Shown piece after piece: positions 1-8,488 of a stretch of 64,000 nt of DNA. Both the position numbers and the translations under genes were made by a program. The notes under the pieces are model-generated. The model was given only the letters and a program-made list of their open reading frames with translations. It had not been told where the DNA came from and did no database searches. Position 1 is the stretch's first letter; each line of letters begins with the position of its first letter. This DNA comes from an uncultured Erythrobacter sp. (GTDB taxonomy: Bacteria > Pseudomonadota > Alphaproteobacteria > Sphingomonadales > Sphingomonadaceae): contig CANMTU010000001.1 in the NCBI GenBank assembly GCA_947501005.1, positions 1,636,501 to 1,700,500 of the forward strand. Reading direction: 5' to 3'.

Positions 1-177
1 GCAAAGCTGAAAGCGCTGGGCCAGCCCTATTACTACTACGAGGACATGACGGGCGGCCATTCCGGCGGCGTCGATAACGAGCAGCGCGCACGGTTGCAGG
101 CGCTGCAATATGTCTATCTGATGCAGCGCCTGATGGATGACGGCGCGGCGGCGGGGCAGGCTTCGGGCGGAAAGTAA
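1..177 (+). CDS. Prolyl oligopeptidase family (S9) serine peptidase, C-terminal end only
   Basis: An open frame enters from the left edge and stops with TAA at 175-177, leaving the last 58 residues. The tail reads YYYYEDMTGGHSGGVDNEQR followed by a short helix (LQALQYVYLMQRLM). A His in a Gly-rich turn close to the C-terminus, then an Arg-containing helix, is typical of the last part of the alpha/beta-hydrolase domain of S9 peptidases, where that His completes the Ser-Asp-His triad. The N-terminal propeller and the nucleophile Ser lie outside the window, so the assignment rests on the tail alone. The next gene converges on it, with 15 bases between the two stops. Confidence 0.6.
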   Translation, partial: AKLKALGQPYYYYEDMTGGHSGGVDNEQRARLQALQYVYLMQRLMDDGAAAGQASGGK

Positions 178-192
178 CCCCCGCGCCTGCGG

Positions 193-471
193 CTACCGGC
201 TTCTGCGCGTCGGCGCGTGGAAGTCGGCCGGCTTGTCGGCGATCCATTGCACGAATTTCGCGACCGCCTCGTTTTCCAGCAGGCGGTCGCGATCATCGCC
301 GAAGCGGGCGAGTTCGGCATTGGTGAAGTTCGCATGAATCGTCCGATGGCAGATCGGGTGGACCGGCACGGTCGCCCGCCCCTTCTTGGCCCTGGGCACG
401 GTATGATGCTGCTGCACCTTGCGACCCAAGGGTCGCGCGCACAGCCAGCAGGCGGGCGGCGCCTCGTTCAG
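193..471 (-). CDS. Small HNH-type zinc protein, CTG start likely
   Basis: A 92-residue protein. It has CWLC near the N-terminus, then QQHHTVPRAKKG and VHPICHRTIHANF. This CxxC...HH...HxxCHxxIH pattern resembles the metal-binding HNH nuclease fold seen in small orphan HNH proteins; activity is not shown. The frame is open back through glmU but has no ATG, GTG or TTG between the glmU stop region and the CWLC motif. The best start is CTG at 471-469, which overlaps the glmU TGA (470-468) as CTGA and suggests translational coupling. The only alternative in-frame valine codon falls after CWLC and would destroy the motif. It is probably co-transcribed with glmU. Its role is unknown. Confidence 0.65.
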   Translation of the reverse strand: MNEAPPACWLCARPLGRKVQQHHTVPRAKKGRATVPVHPICHRTIHANFTNAELARFGDDRDRLLENEAVAKFVQWIADKPADFHAPTRRSR

Positions 472-1835
472 CCCTTCTTCTCCGCCGCTTTCTTGCGCTT
501 CATCGTGTCGTGGAAGCGATCGGCCCAGCCGGGTTTTACCATCTGTTCGGCGCGGACCATGCGCAATTCGCCTGCCTCCACATCGCGGCTGACCGGGCTG
601 CCGGCGGCCACGATGGCATCCGCCCCGATCCTGACCGGGGCGATCAGCGCGCTGTTCGAGCCGATGAAGGCGCGTTCCCCGATGACGGTGCGGTGTTTGA
701 AATAGCCGTCGTAATTGCAGGTGATGGTGCCGGCGCCGATATTTGCCCCCGCGCCGACTTCGGCATCGCCGAGATAGGTGAGGTGGTTGGCCTTGGCCCC
801 ATCGCCCAGAACGGCCTTCTTCATCTCGACGAAATTGCCCACCCTGGCAGCCTTCCCCAGCACCGATCCGGGGCGCAGGCGCGCATAGGGGCCGACTTCG
901 CAATCCTCGCCGACCTGCGCGCCTTCCAGATGGCTGAAGGCCCGGATGCGCGCGCCTTTCGCCACGGATACGCCGGGGCCGAAGACGACGTTCTGTTCCA
1001 CCGTGACGTCGGCGGCAAGCTCGGTATCGTAGCTGAAGAACACCGTTTCGGGCGCGCGCAGGGTGACGCCCGCCTCCATCGCCTCCTCGCGCTTCAAGTC
1101 CTGCCACTGCGCCTCGGCGGCGGCGAGTTCGGCGCGCGAATTGATCCCGGCGACTTCGTCGGGCCGGTCGGTCCGCACGGTCGCGCATCCGTCGCCGTCC
1201 GCGATCGCGATGTTGACGATATCGGGCAGGTAGTATTCGCCCTGGGCATTCTCGTTGCCGACCCGGTCGAGCAGGGCGAACAGGTCGCCAGCGCGGGCGG
1301 CCATGAGGCCCGAATTGCACAGGGTGCAGGCGCGCTCCGCCTCGCTCGCATCCTTGTATTCGACCATCCTGGCGATGCGCCCCTCGGCATCTGCCAGCAC
1401 GCGGCCATAGCGCAGCGGATCCTCCGGTTCGAAGCCCAGGACGACCACCTTGGGCGCATCCTCGGCATGCAGCCGGTCGAGCATGGCCTGCATCGTCTCG
1501 CCGCGCACGAAGGGAACGTCGCCATACAGGATCAGCACGTCGCCGCCGAAATTCCCCAGCTGCGCCTGTGCCTGCTGCACCGCGTGGCCGGTGCCGAGCT
1601 GCGGTTCCTGCAAGGCGGTCTGCGCGCCCTCTCCCAGCGCCTCCTGCACCTGATCGCGCCCCGATCCCACCACCACGACCTTGCGCGACGGGGCCAGCCC
1701 ATCCACCGTCGCCAGCAGGTGATGCAGCATCGGACGCCCGGCAATCGGATGCAGGACCTTGTGCAGGTCGCTCTTCATGCGGGTGCCCTTGCCAGCGGCA
1801 AGAACGACGACGGCAAATTCGCGTGTAAGGGTCAT
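468..1835 (-). CDS. glmU: Bifunctional UDP-GlcNAc pyrophosphorylase / glucosamine-1-phosphate acetyltransferase
   Basis: A 455-residue cytosolic enzyme, the normal GlmU length. It acetylates glucosamine-1-phosphate and then uridylylates it to UDP-GlcNAc, the precursor of peptidoglycan and lipid A. The N-terminal half is a nucleotidyltransferase, with LAAGKGTRMKSDLHKVL at residues 12-28, QLGTGHAVQ and YGDVPF. The C-terminal half is a left-handed beta-helix with hexapeptide repeats, including LRPGSVLG, KANHLTYLGDAEVG and GAGTITCNYDG. I chose the ATG at 1835 (MTLTREFAVVV) because the P-loop-like motif follows at the usual distance; the frame stays open further upstream. It is divergent from gph with about 60 bases between the starts. 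Confidence 0.97.
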   Translation of the reverse strand: MTLTREFAVVVLAAGKGTRMKSDLHKVLHPIAGRPMLHHLLATVDGLAPSRKVVVVGSGRDQVQEALGEGAQTALQEPQLGTGHAVQQAQAQLGNFGGDVLILYGDVPFVRGETMQAMLDRLHAEDAPKVVVLGFEPEDPLRYGRVLADAEGRIARMVEYKDASEAERACTLCNSGLMAARAGDLFALLDRVGNENAQGEYYLPDIVNIAIADGDGCATVRTDRPDEVAGINSRAELAAAEAQWQDLKREEAMEAGVTLRAPETVFFSYDTELAADVTVEQNVVFGPGVSVAKGARIRAFSHLEGAQVGEDCEVGPYARLRPGSVLGKAARVGNFVEMKKAVLGDGAKANHLTYLGDAEVGAGANIGAGTITCNYDGYFKHRTVIGERAFIGSNSALIAPVRIGADAIVAAGSPVSRDVEAGELRMVRAEQMVKPGWADRFHDTMKRKKAAEKKG

Positions 1836-1896
1836 GGGGCCGCGCCATGCCATCAATCGCTTGCGGTTTGAAGGCGCATCCTGCACCGCCGCACGA

Positions 1897-2565
1897 ATGA
1901 CGGATTTTCCTTTCGACATCGTCGCCTTCGACCTCGACGGAACCCTGCTCGAAACCCATCGCGATCTCGGCACCGCGGTCAACCATGCGCTGACCCTCGG
2001 CGGGTTCGAGGCGGTGCCGGTCGAAAGCGCCAAATCGCTGATCGGCGGCGGGGCGAAGGCCATGCTGAAACAGGCACTCGTGCAGCAGGGCGGCGTCGAG
2101 GACGAGGAGTTCCGCCGGCTCTACAAGGCGATGCTGGCCTATTACGGCGACCATTACGCGGTCCATACCCGCCCTTATCCCCATGCGATCGCGGTGCTGG
2201 ACGAACTCGCATCGCAGGGCGCGGCACTGGCGGTGGTGACCAACAAGTTCGAGCAATTCGCCCGGGGCGTTCTGGGATCGCTAGCCCTGGCCGACCGGTT
2301 CGACTGCATCATCGGCGGCGACACCATGGGCAAAGGCCGCGCCAAGCCCGCGCCCGATCCGATTATCGAAGCCCGCAAACGCTGCGGCGGCGGGCGCATC
2401 GTCTTCGTGGGCGACAGCAGCTACGACATGGCCAGCGCTCGCGCCGCCGAAGTTCCGTTCGTCGCCGCCTGTTATGGCTATTGCGACCGCACGCGGGAGG
2501 AATTCGGCGCCGACGCGGCGATCGACGGGCTCGACGAGCTGGTTCCCGCGCTGCGCCGGCTGTAG
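1897..2565 (+). CDS. gph: Phosphoglycolate phosphatase (HAD family)
   Basis: A 222-residue HAD-superfamily hydrolase that should dephosphorylate 2-phosphoglycolate arising from DNA repair or oxygenase reactions. Motif I is FDLDGTLLE, with catalytic Asp12 and Asp14. Motif II is the VVTNK stretch, and motifs III/IV are KPAPDP and FVGDSSYDMASARAA. The helical cap inserted after motif I fits Gph/Gph-like enzymes. I chose ATG 1897 (MTDFPFDIVAFD) because motif I follows within 12 residues. Substrate assignment within the HAD family is never certain from sequence; a general phosphosugar phosphatase is the alternative. Confidence 0.85.
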   Translation: MTDFPFDIVAFDLDGTLLETHRDLGTAVNHALTLGGFEAVPVESAKSLIGGGAKAMLKQALVQQGGVEDEEFRRLYKAMLAYYGDHYAVHTRPYPHAIAVLDELASQGAALAVVTNKFEQFARGVLGSLALADRFDCIIGGDTMGKGRAKPAPDPIIEARKRCGGGRIVFVGDSSYDMASARAAEVPFVAACYGYCDRTREEFGADAAIDGLDELVPALRRL

Positions 2566-2679
2566 CGAACCGTCCGGTCGGTTTCGCCTGGCAACTGCCA
2601 CTACTGGCGGTTGCACGGCAGGCCGGAACCTGCCACCCGGTCGATTGACCTTAACGTAAACCCAAGCAGGAGCATCCGC

Positions 2680-3609
2680 ATGAGCATTGATTTCAAGGAC
2701 AAGGTCGCCATCGTCACCGGCGCCGGCGGCGGTCTGGGGCGCGAATACGCGCTCGAACTCGGCCGGCGCGGCGCGAAGGTCGTGGTCAACGATCTCGGCG
2801 GGGCGCGTGACGGCACCGGAACGTCCGACATGGCCGGCCAGGTGGTCGAGGAGATCGAGCAGGCCGGCGGCACCGCGATGGCCAACGGCTCCAGCGTCAC
2901 CGAATACGACCAGATGGAAGAGATGGTCGCCAAGACGAAGGAAAAGTTCGGCGGCGTCCACATCCTCATCAACAATGCCGGCGTGCTGCGCGACAAGACG
3001 TTCGTGAAGATGACCCCGCAGGATTTCGAATTCGTCGTCCAGGTCCACCTCAACGGTTCGGCCTTCGCCACCAAGGCGTGCTGGGAAACCTTCCGCGAGC
3101 AGTCCTATGGCCGCGTGCTGATGACCGCTTCGTCGACCGGCCTGTTCGGCAATTTCGGCCAGGCGAATTACGGCGCGGCCAAGCTCGGCCTCGCCGGCCT
3201 GACCAAGACGCTCCAGCTCGAAGGCGCGAAGTACAACATCAAGGTCAACACGCTCTCGCCCGTCGCGGGCACGCGCATGACCGAGGACCTGTTCCCCGAA
3301 GAGGCATTCAAGCTGTTCGACCCGGTGAACGTGGTGCCCGCCGCGCTCTTCCTGGTGAGCGAGGATGCGCCCAGCAATGCTATCGTCGGCGCCGGTGCCG
3401 GCGGCTTCCACAGCGCGTGGACGGTGATGAACGATGCCGTGTGGCTGCCCGACGACGACCGCACGGTCGAAGGCTTCGCCGCCCGGTGGGACGATATCAG
3501 CAAGTTCGACAATCTGAAGGCCCCGCAATCGGGCGCCGAACAGTCGGGCGCGATCCTCACCGCCATGCAGAAGGTCACCGGCAAGGGTCCGGACTCCGCA
3601 CGCGGATAA
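2680..3609 (+). CDS. SDR-family dehydrogenase, (3R)-hydroxyacyl-CoA / MFE-2 type
   Basis: A 309-residue short-chain dehydrogenase. The NAD(P)-binding TGAGGGLG is at residues 13-20, NNAG is present, and the catalytic pair is Tyr164 and Lys168 in NYGAAK. It is longer than classical SDRs (about 250 residues), and the VVNDLGGARDGTG segment after beta-2 resembles the dehydrogenase domain of peroxisomal multifunctional enzyme type 2 (HSD17B4-like). Fatty-acyl or steroid-like substrates are therefore plausible; this is inference. A Shine-Dalgarno-like CAGGAG lies 8 bases before the ATG. The 115-base leader contains GGCAGG/CCTGCC inverted arms (2617-2634) and a TTAACGTAAAC element. Transcribed alone. 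Confidence 0.85.
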   Translation: MSIDFKDKVAIVTGAGGGLGREYALELGRRGAKVVVNDLGGARDGTGTSDMAGQVVEEIEQAGGTAMANGSSVTEYDQMEEMVAKTKEKFGGVHILINNAGVLRDKTFVKMTPQDFEFVVQVHLNGSAFATKACWETFREQSYGRVLMTASSTGLFGNFGQANYGAAKLGLAGLTKTLQLEGAKYNIKVNTLSPVAGTRMTEDLFPEEAFKLFDPVNVVPAALFLVSEDAPSNAIVGAGAGGFHSAWTVMNDAVWLPDDDRTVEGFAARWDDISKFDNLKAPQSGAEQSGAILTAMQKVTGKGPDSARG

Positions 3610-3657
3610 GCGTGTTGACACAGTAACACACCGGGGCTACTCTGCCGACGTCGCGTC

Positions 3658-4878
3658 ATGAACGTTACGTCATGGGGAGGGGCTCCGGTGTATTCAGAAG
3701 ACGATCTCAATTCGGCCGTGGCTGCGGGGGCGCTGAGCGCCGATGCAGCCGCTTCGTTCCGCGCGCATATGACGCTGGTGCGCGAGATGCCGCGCGGGGA
3801 CGAGGAAAACTTCCGGCTGATCAACAGCTTCAACGACATTTTCGTGGCCATCGGCGTGGTGATCATGCTGCTGGCGGCAGGCGCGATCGGGCAGGCGATC
3901 GCCGCCGCTTTCGCCCCCGTCACCGACATCTTCGGCACGGTGGCCGAGCCGACGGATGCGCAATTCGATGCCTACGCCGCCGCGACCGAATGGCGGAGCG
4001 CTCTCACCGCGCTGTTCGCGGGCGTTCTGGTCGCCGCGACGGCCTGGCCGCTGGCCGAATTCTTCACCCGCCGCCGCCGCATGGCCCTGCCCAGCATCAT
4101 CCTGCTGCTCGCCTTCGTGGGCGCCTGCTTCGCGGCCGTCATCGGCATCGGTCTGGCGCTGGGCGCGCTCGACAACGAGGGCAGCGGCGGCTTGTTCATC
4201 GCGGGCGCCGGTCTGGTGGCGGCGGGCGCAGCCTATCTGCACTGGCGGCGTTTCATGGTGCCGATCACCGTGGCCGCGGGCGTGGCCGCGCTGACGGTAA
4301 CCGTCGGCGCACTGATCATTTCCGCACTGAGCACCGCGATCGCGCTCGATGGCGGCAATATGGGCGACATCCTTCTCCTTCTGACCTTCGTCCTCGGCCT
4401 CGCCGTGTTCGCCTTCGCCATGCGCTGGGACATCAGCGACCGGGAACGGATCACGAGGCGCAGCGACGTGGCCTTCTGGTTGCATCTGCTGGCCGCCCCG
4501 ATGCTGGCGCATCCGGTGTTCTACTCGCTCGGCGTGATGGACGGCGGGGACCGGGTGGGGGTCGGCGGCGCGCTTGGCGTGATTGCGATCTACGTGGTGT
4601 TCGGCCTCGTCGCGCTGGCGGTCGACCGGCGGGCGCTGCTCGTGTCCGCCCTCGCCTATGTGCTGGCGGCGCTGACCTTCCTGTTCGACAGGTTCGGTGC
4701 GGTGGAGCTGAACTTCGCGCTTACCGCTCTGGTAATCGGCTCGGCCCTGCTGTCGCTCTCGGCGTTCTGGACGCCGATCCGCGGGGTGCTGGTCCGCCAG
4801 CTGCCGCAGGGCTGGCGCGACCGCCTGCCCGACAGCGCGCCCGTGCCCATCGGCGGCCTGCGCGCCTCCGCGTCCTAG
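3658..4878 (+). CDS. Polytopic membrane protein, DUF2157-like
   Basis: A 406-residue inner-membrane protein of unknown function. The N-terminus (about residues 10-55) is soluble and contains an acidic SEDDLNSAVAAGALSADAA segment. About ten hydrophobic helices follow, for example IGVVIMLLAAGAIGQAIAAAF and IILLLAFVGACFAAVIGIG. The layout, a short soluble helix pair then many short helices, is like DUF2157 membrane proteins, but I cannot confirm the family by eye. ATG 3658 is the first start in frame after the previous gene; a start a few codons later is possible. Its TAG stop shares four bases (CTAG, 4875-4878) with the convergent neighbour's stop. Confidence 0.7.
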   Translation: MNVTSWGGAPVYSEDDLNSAVAAGALSADAAASFRAHMTLVREMPRGDEENFRLINSFNDIFVAIGVVIMLLAAGAIGQAIAAAFAPVTDIFGTVAEPTDAQFDAYAAATEWRSALTALFAGVLVAATAWPLAEFFTRRRRMALPSIILLLAFVGACFAAVIGIGLALGALDNEGSGGLFIAGAGLVAAGAAYLHWRRFMVPITVAAGVAALTVTVGALIISALSTAIALDGGNMGDILLLLTFVLGLAVFAFAMRWDISDRERITRRSDVAFWLHLLAAPMLAHPVFYSLGVMDGGDRVGVGGALGVIAIYVVFGLVALAVDRRALLVSALAYVLAALTFLFDRFGAVELNFALTALVIGSALLSLSAFWTPIRGVLVRQLPQGWRDRLPDSAPVPIGGLRASAS

Positions 4879-5387
4879 CGGTCGGCCAGCAGGTGGCGCA
4901 CCGCCTCGGCAACGCCGCCGAAGACGAGATGGGCGCCGAGCGCAAAGGCGTGGGTGCGCGGCGGGCTGTCGTCAGGCTCGCCGCTGAGGCCGGTGGCCGG
5001 GACCAGCACCTCATCGAACACGGCGAAGACGCCGGTGCCGAACAGCGTGCCCCGGCCCGCCGTCACCTCGGGAAGCAGCCTTGCGGCCACCCCGTAAGCC
5101 GCGCCGAGCAGGCCGCCGAAGGCGAACTGGAACGCGCCGGTCGCGGCTTCCTTGCCCTCATCTGGAATGTCGTGACCGGTCAGTGCCTGCGTCCCCAGAT
5201 CGGCCGCCCGGGTCGCCGCCTGGGGCGAACCGATCGGCGCATCGCCTTCTGCATCTTTCCCTTGCAGATCGACGCCGGCAGGTTTCGCGGTGAGTTGCAT
5301 GAACGCGGCGGTCGCGGCCGTGGCGGCAAGCCCCGCGACAAGCCCGATTAGCGCGTCTTTTCCCAGTTCGCCTGCATGGCTCGGCAT
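4875..5387 (-). CDS. DUF1440 / YagU-like membrane protein
   Basis: A 170-residue protein with a hydrophobic N-terminal helix (DALIGLVAGLAATAATAAFM), a polar loop with IPDEGKEAATG, then further hydrophobic helices (AFQFAFGGLLGAAYGVAARLLP and AFALGAHLVFGGVAEAVRHLL). The pattern of helices and the GAAYG/VFG motifs resemble the DUF1440 family of inner-membrane proteins (E. coli YagU, linked to acid tolerance). Function here is not known. The stop is shared with the convergent gene (CTAG). The upstream gene on the same strand starts 64 bases away. Confidence 0.65.
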   Translation of the reverse strand: MPSHAGELGKDALIGLVAGLAATAATAAFMQLTAKPAGVDLQGKDAEGDAPIGSPQAATRAADLGTQALTGHDIPDEGKEAATGAFQFAFGGLLGAAYGVAARLLPEVTAGRGTLFGTGVFAVFDEVLVPATGLSGEPDDSPPRTHAFALGAHLVFGGVAEAVRHLLADR

Positions 5388-5450
5388 GACATGTCTCCTT
5401 CGCCACCCGAACGCCCGGTCGGCGGGCGCCGTTCCGAAGGGCGCGGAGAT

Positions 5451-5804
5451 TTACCCGTCGACCGTTTTCAGCAGTCGCCGCTCCATCGGCGCAAGCACGC
5501 CCGGCAATTCGTGACCGCGCTTGAGGATCTGACCATGCTCGCCGAACAGGGTCCACATGCCTTGCCGGTTGCGCAGGCCGGGCCGCTTCTCGATCCGCGC
5601 CTGCGGCCGTTCCGAGGCCCGGCGGAAGGCGGCGAAGCTCGCCGCGTCGCGCGCGAAATCCATCGCATAATCGCGCCATTCGCCGGCGGCGACCATCCGG
5701 CCGTAAAGGTCGAGGATACGGCCAAGCTCCTCGCGGGTGAAACCCACCTGATTGGGGCGCCGACCCGGAAAGGCGACGACGGTGCCGTTCGGAAGTCCGC
5801 TCAA
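5451..5804 (-). CDS. DUF2794 domain protein
   Basis: A 117-residue soluble protein. The sequence contains VGFTREELGRILDLYGRMVA, WRDYAMDF and RIEKRPGLRNRQGMWTLFG, which match my recollection of the alphaproteobacterial DUF2794 family (uncharacterised; conserved RIEK and Y-MV-AGEWRDYA motifs). It starts with ATG overlapping the TGA of the upstream cysE (ATGA at 5804-5801), so the two are translationally coupled. Being beside a serine acetyltransferase suggests no clear role. Confidence 0.8.
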   Translation of the reverse strand: MSGLPNGTVVAFPGRRPNQVGFTREELGRILDLYGRMVAAGEWRDYAMDFARDAASFAAFRRASERPQARIEKRPGLRNRQGMWTLFGEHGQILKRGHELPGVLAPMERRLLKTVDG

Positions 5805-6490
5805 GCGTCCGTCCCGCTGCGCTTTTCAGGCGCGGTCGCGGCGCGCAATTCGGCCACTTCCCGGCGCAGCGCCGCCAGCTCCTCCGCGATGGGGCTGTTC
5901 GTATCGCTTTGGGTGACGCAAGGTTCGTCGCATGGCGTGCCGTAGGGGATGAAATCCCGCAGCCATTCCTCTGCCGGAACGAGAGTGCTGCGAGCCTTCA
6001 TGCCGATCATCGTCGCGCCTTCGGGCACGTCGTCGGTCACCACGGCGTTGGCGCCGATCCGTGCGCGGCGGCCGACGACGATCGGGCCGATGACCTGCGC
6101 GCCGGAGCCGACGATGACCCCGTCCTCCAGCGTCGGATGGCGTTTTCCGCCAACCCCGTTGGTCGGATTGGTGCCGCCCAGGGTCACGCATTGGTAGATC
6201 GTCACATTGTCGCCGATATGGCAGGTTTCCCCGATGACGGAGAAGCCATGATCGATGAACAGGTTTCGGCCGATGGTCGCGCCCGGATGAATGTCGATCG
6301 CTGTGAGGAAGCGGCTGAGATGATTGATCAGCCGCGCAAGGAAGAACAGCTCCGCCTCGAACAGCCAGTGCGCGATGCGGTGCATGCCCATAGCCAGGAC
6401 GCCGGGATACAGCAGCACTTCCCAGCGCGAACGCGGGGCCGGATCGCGCGCCTTTATGGAATCCAGATAGCTGATCAGCCGTTCCAGCAT
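5801..6490 (-). CDS. cysE: Serine O-acetyltransferase (EpsC/CysE type)
   Basis: A 229-residue enzyme that acetylates serine to O-acetylserine, the sulfur acceptor for cysteine. It has an N-terminal helical part, then a left-handed beta-helix: IDIHPGATIG, GFSVIGETCHIGDNVTIYQ, LGGTNPTNGVGGKRHPTLED and VIVGSGAQVIGPIVVG. The His in GFSV context (DHGFSV) and the KRHPT motif are typical. The C-terminal tail after the helix is longer and Glu/Ala rich. It overlaps DUF2794 by 4 bases. Normally feedback-inhibited by cysteine through the C-terminus; that is family knowledge. Confidence 0.93.
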   Translation of the reverse strand: MLERLISYLDSIKARDPAPRSRWEVLLYPGVLAMGMHRIAHWLFEAELFFLARLINHLSRFLTAIDIHPGATIGRNLFIDHGFSVIGETCHIGDNVTIYQCVTLGGTNPTNGVGGKRHPTLEDGVIVGSGAQVIGPIVVGRRARIGANAVVTDDVPEGATMIGMKARSTLVPAEEWLRDFIPYGTPCDEPCVTQSDTNSPIAEELAALRREVAELRAATAPEKRSGTDA

Positions 6491-6517
6491 GGCGTCACTT
6501 CTCCCACTGTGCGGCGA

Positions 6518-7126
6518 TCAAAGCAAGCGCCCTTGCTGCGGGCCCTGCACCGCCTCCAGCGCATCGCGCCAGACCGACATGGTGGCGGGCGCCTTTCGTT
6601 CAAGGCTGAGGCGATCGATGGCGTCCACCACCTGTTCGATCGCGGCATAGCTTCGCTCGATCCGGGGCACGAGATAGGCGGGCGCCCCTTCGCCGAGCGC
6701 GAGGCCGCGCTGCGCGGCGTGGGCCAGGATGAGGTCGCCGGCCATGTCGTCGTCCGGCGGATCGATGGACAGGTGCAGCGCCGCCCCGATCCGGCTGGCG
6801 AGGTCGGGCAAGGCGATCCGCCAGCCCCCCGCCGCCACCGCCAGCAGCAGCGGCACATCCTCGGCCTGGGCGCGGTTCCAGGTATGGAAGATCTCCGCCT
6901 CGTCGCGCGCGGCCGCATCGTCGATCGTGAAAGCGCGGCCGCGTTCCTCGAACCAGCGCAGGAACAGGCTCTTGCCCGAACGCGGCGGCCCGGTCAGCAC
7001 GGCGGTGCGGAACGGCCAGTGCGCGCTTTGCTCCAGCGCGTCGGCCGCCGCCCGATTGCCGCTCCCGAGGACGATCAGCCCCGGCCTACCGGGCGCGGTC
7101 GCCAGCGGAAGCGCGAATTGACCCAC
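6518..7126 (-). CDS. hdaA: DnaA-related regulatory ATPase HdaA
   Basis: A 202-residue protein with a DnaA-type AAA+ core and no C-terminal DNA-binding domain. Walker A is GPPRSGKS near residue 46, followed by a weak Walker B-like LLLAVAA segment and the sensor region (RIGAALHLSIDPPDDDM). It starts MGQFALPLA, a QL/F-P clamp-binding-like N-terminus (QFALPL) typical of Hda proteins that stimulate DnaA-ATP hydrolysis after clamp loading. HdaA is known from Caulobacter and relatives to prevent over-initiation. It lies just downstream of the exported protein gene, 10 bases away, so they are probably co-transcribed. Confidence 0.85.
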   Translation of the reverse strand: MGQFALPLATAPGRPGLIVLGSGNRAAADALEQSAHWPFRTAVLTGPPRSGKSLFLRWFEERGRAFTIDDAAARDEAEIFHTWNRAQAEDVPLLLAVAAGGWRIALPDLASRIGAALHLSIDPPDDDMAGDLILAHAAQRGLALGEGAPAYLVPRIERSYAAIEQVVDAIDRLSLERKAPATMSVWRDALEAVQGPQQGRLL

Positions 7127-7136
7127 GATTCCCCGC

Positions 7137-8420
7137 TCAGCGCGAGATCAGCAGCGCGCTCGACCCCTGCTGCACCGTCAGGCCGCGCGCGCGCAGGGCC
7201 GCCGCAAGCTCGCCGATCGAGCCGGAATAGCTGACCGTCATCACCGAGGTGCCGCCGATCGCGGTGCTGCGCGTGCCGGCGCTGCGCACCCCTTGCGTTC
7301 CGCGAACGGAGCCGAGGATCGCATCGAACGCCGCGGCGTCGGGCGTCTGGAACTGCACGGTGTACAGCGCCACCGACCCTTCCGGCGGCGGCGTGTTGAC
7401 CGGCGCATCGGTAATGGTGCCGTCGCTGGTCGCCGTCTCGCGCGAAGGCGCGGCGACATCGCGGCGGGACGCGGCGGCATCCTGTGCCTGATATTGCCGC
7501 CCGAGTTCGACCAGCTGCGCGATGACCGGATCGAGTTCCCCGCCATCGAGCTCGAGCGTGGGATCGGGCTTCAGCCGGCCGGAAGCCAGTGCCTGCTCGA
7601 AGATGGTGTTGAAGCGGACCACCGCCTGGTCGAGCATGGCCGGCAGTTGCGCGGAATTGGCCGCACGCAGGGTGAAGCTGTCGAGAACCCTCGAATCGGG
7701 GCCGACGCGTGCGGTGAAGCGCCCCTCGATCGGCCCGCCGGGATATTCGTAGTCGAGCCGTGCAATCGGCACGATCACGTCGGAGGCATTGAACTGGTCG
7801 AGCACGTTGCGCCACCAGGTGCGGCTGCGGCGCCCGGTCTGCCCGTAGGTCAGCAGGAGGGATTCGCCGCCGGACCCGTTAGGTCGCACATAATCGATCC
7901 GGCTGGCCCCGGCCTGGTATTCGGCCCAAGCCCGCTGCCACTCGTTGCGTTGTTCATAGAGCAGCACGGTACCGCCGGAAAACGTGATCGGCAAAACCAG
8001 CAGCGGGGCGGACCGGGCGGTTTGGCCCGATTCGCCGAGATAGCGCGAGGCCCGGTCCCGATCGAACACCACGCCCAGCGTCGCGATGTAGCGTTTGGGT
8101 CCGATCCGCTCGCGCTGGACGACGATGGCGGACACCATCGAATCGATCGTCGAATCCGGCAGTTTCGGCCCGTTGATCTTTTCCCATGCCTTGCGCTGCG
8201 CCTCTTGCCACGCCTCGCTGCGCGCCACGAGGCCGTTTTCCGCGCTGACATCCACCTCGACATCGCGCACTTCGATATCGGCGGAGGCGGCGACCGGCGC
8301 GATGCCGCGTTCGCCGCCCACCTGCGCCATGGCATACCATCCGCCGAACCCGAGCACGGCGGCGACGGGGGCAAGGATGGCGAGGCGCCGGGCGCGAGGG
8401 GAAGGATTGTAAGGCCGCAT
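7137..8420 (-). CDS. Exported/anchored protein of unknown function, DUF2066-like
   Basis: A 427-residue protein. An N-terminal hydrophobic stretch ([20 protein letters not shown]) acts as signal or anchor, so most of it should be periplasmic. The body has [10 protein letters not shown]...[19 protein letters not shown] and then [19 protein letters not shown], a layout like DUF2066 proteins; the match is by eye only. The last about 80 residues ([20 protein letters not shown]...[19 protein letters not shown]) look like a ferredoxin-like beta-alpha-beta fold. I chose ATG 8420 because it gives a standard n-region. It is divergent from purM with 68 bases between starts, and upstream of hdaA. Confidence 0.65.
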   Translation of the reverse strand: MRPYNPSPRARRLAILAPVAAVLGFGGWYAMAQVGGERGIAPVAASADIEVRDVEVDVSAENGLVARSEAWQEAQRKAWEKINGPKLPDSTIDSMVSAIVVQRERIGPKRYIATLGVVFDRDRASRYLGESGQTARSAPLLVLPITFSGGTVLLYEQRNEWQRAWAEYQAGASRIDYVRPNGSGGESLLLTYGQTGRRSRTWWRNVLDQFNASDVIVPIARLDYEYPGGPIEGRFTARVGPDSRVLDSFTLRAANSAQLPAMLDQAVVRFNTIFEQALASGRLKPDPTLELDGGELDPVIAQLVELGRQYQAQDAAASRRDVAAPSRETATSDGTITDAPVNTPPPEGSVALYTVQFQTPDAAAFDAILGSVRGTQGVRSAGTRSTAIGGTSVMTVSYSGSIGELAAALRARGLTVQQGSSALLISR

Positions 8421-8488
8421 GGGGAAAGCGTCGGCCTTTTGCCCAATCGCCGGTGGAAATCCAAGCGCGAATGCGCAAAGGCAGCGCA

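Noticed and set aside
193..2256. A 687-codon open frame on the minus strand covering glmU and the HNH gene
   Set aside because: High GC removes stops from antisense and alternate frames. Only the last 92 codons show a protein-like pattern; the rest is low-complexity Arg/Gly/Ala sequence in an alternate frame of glmU.
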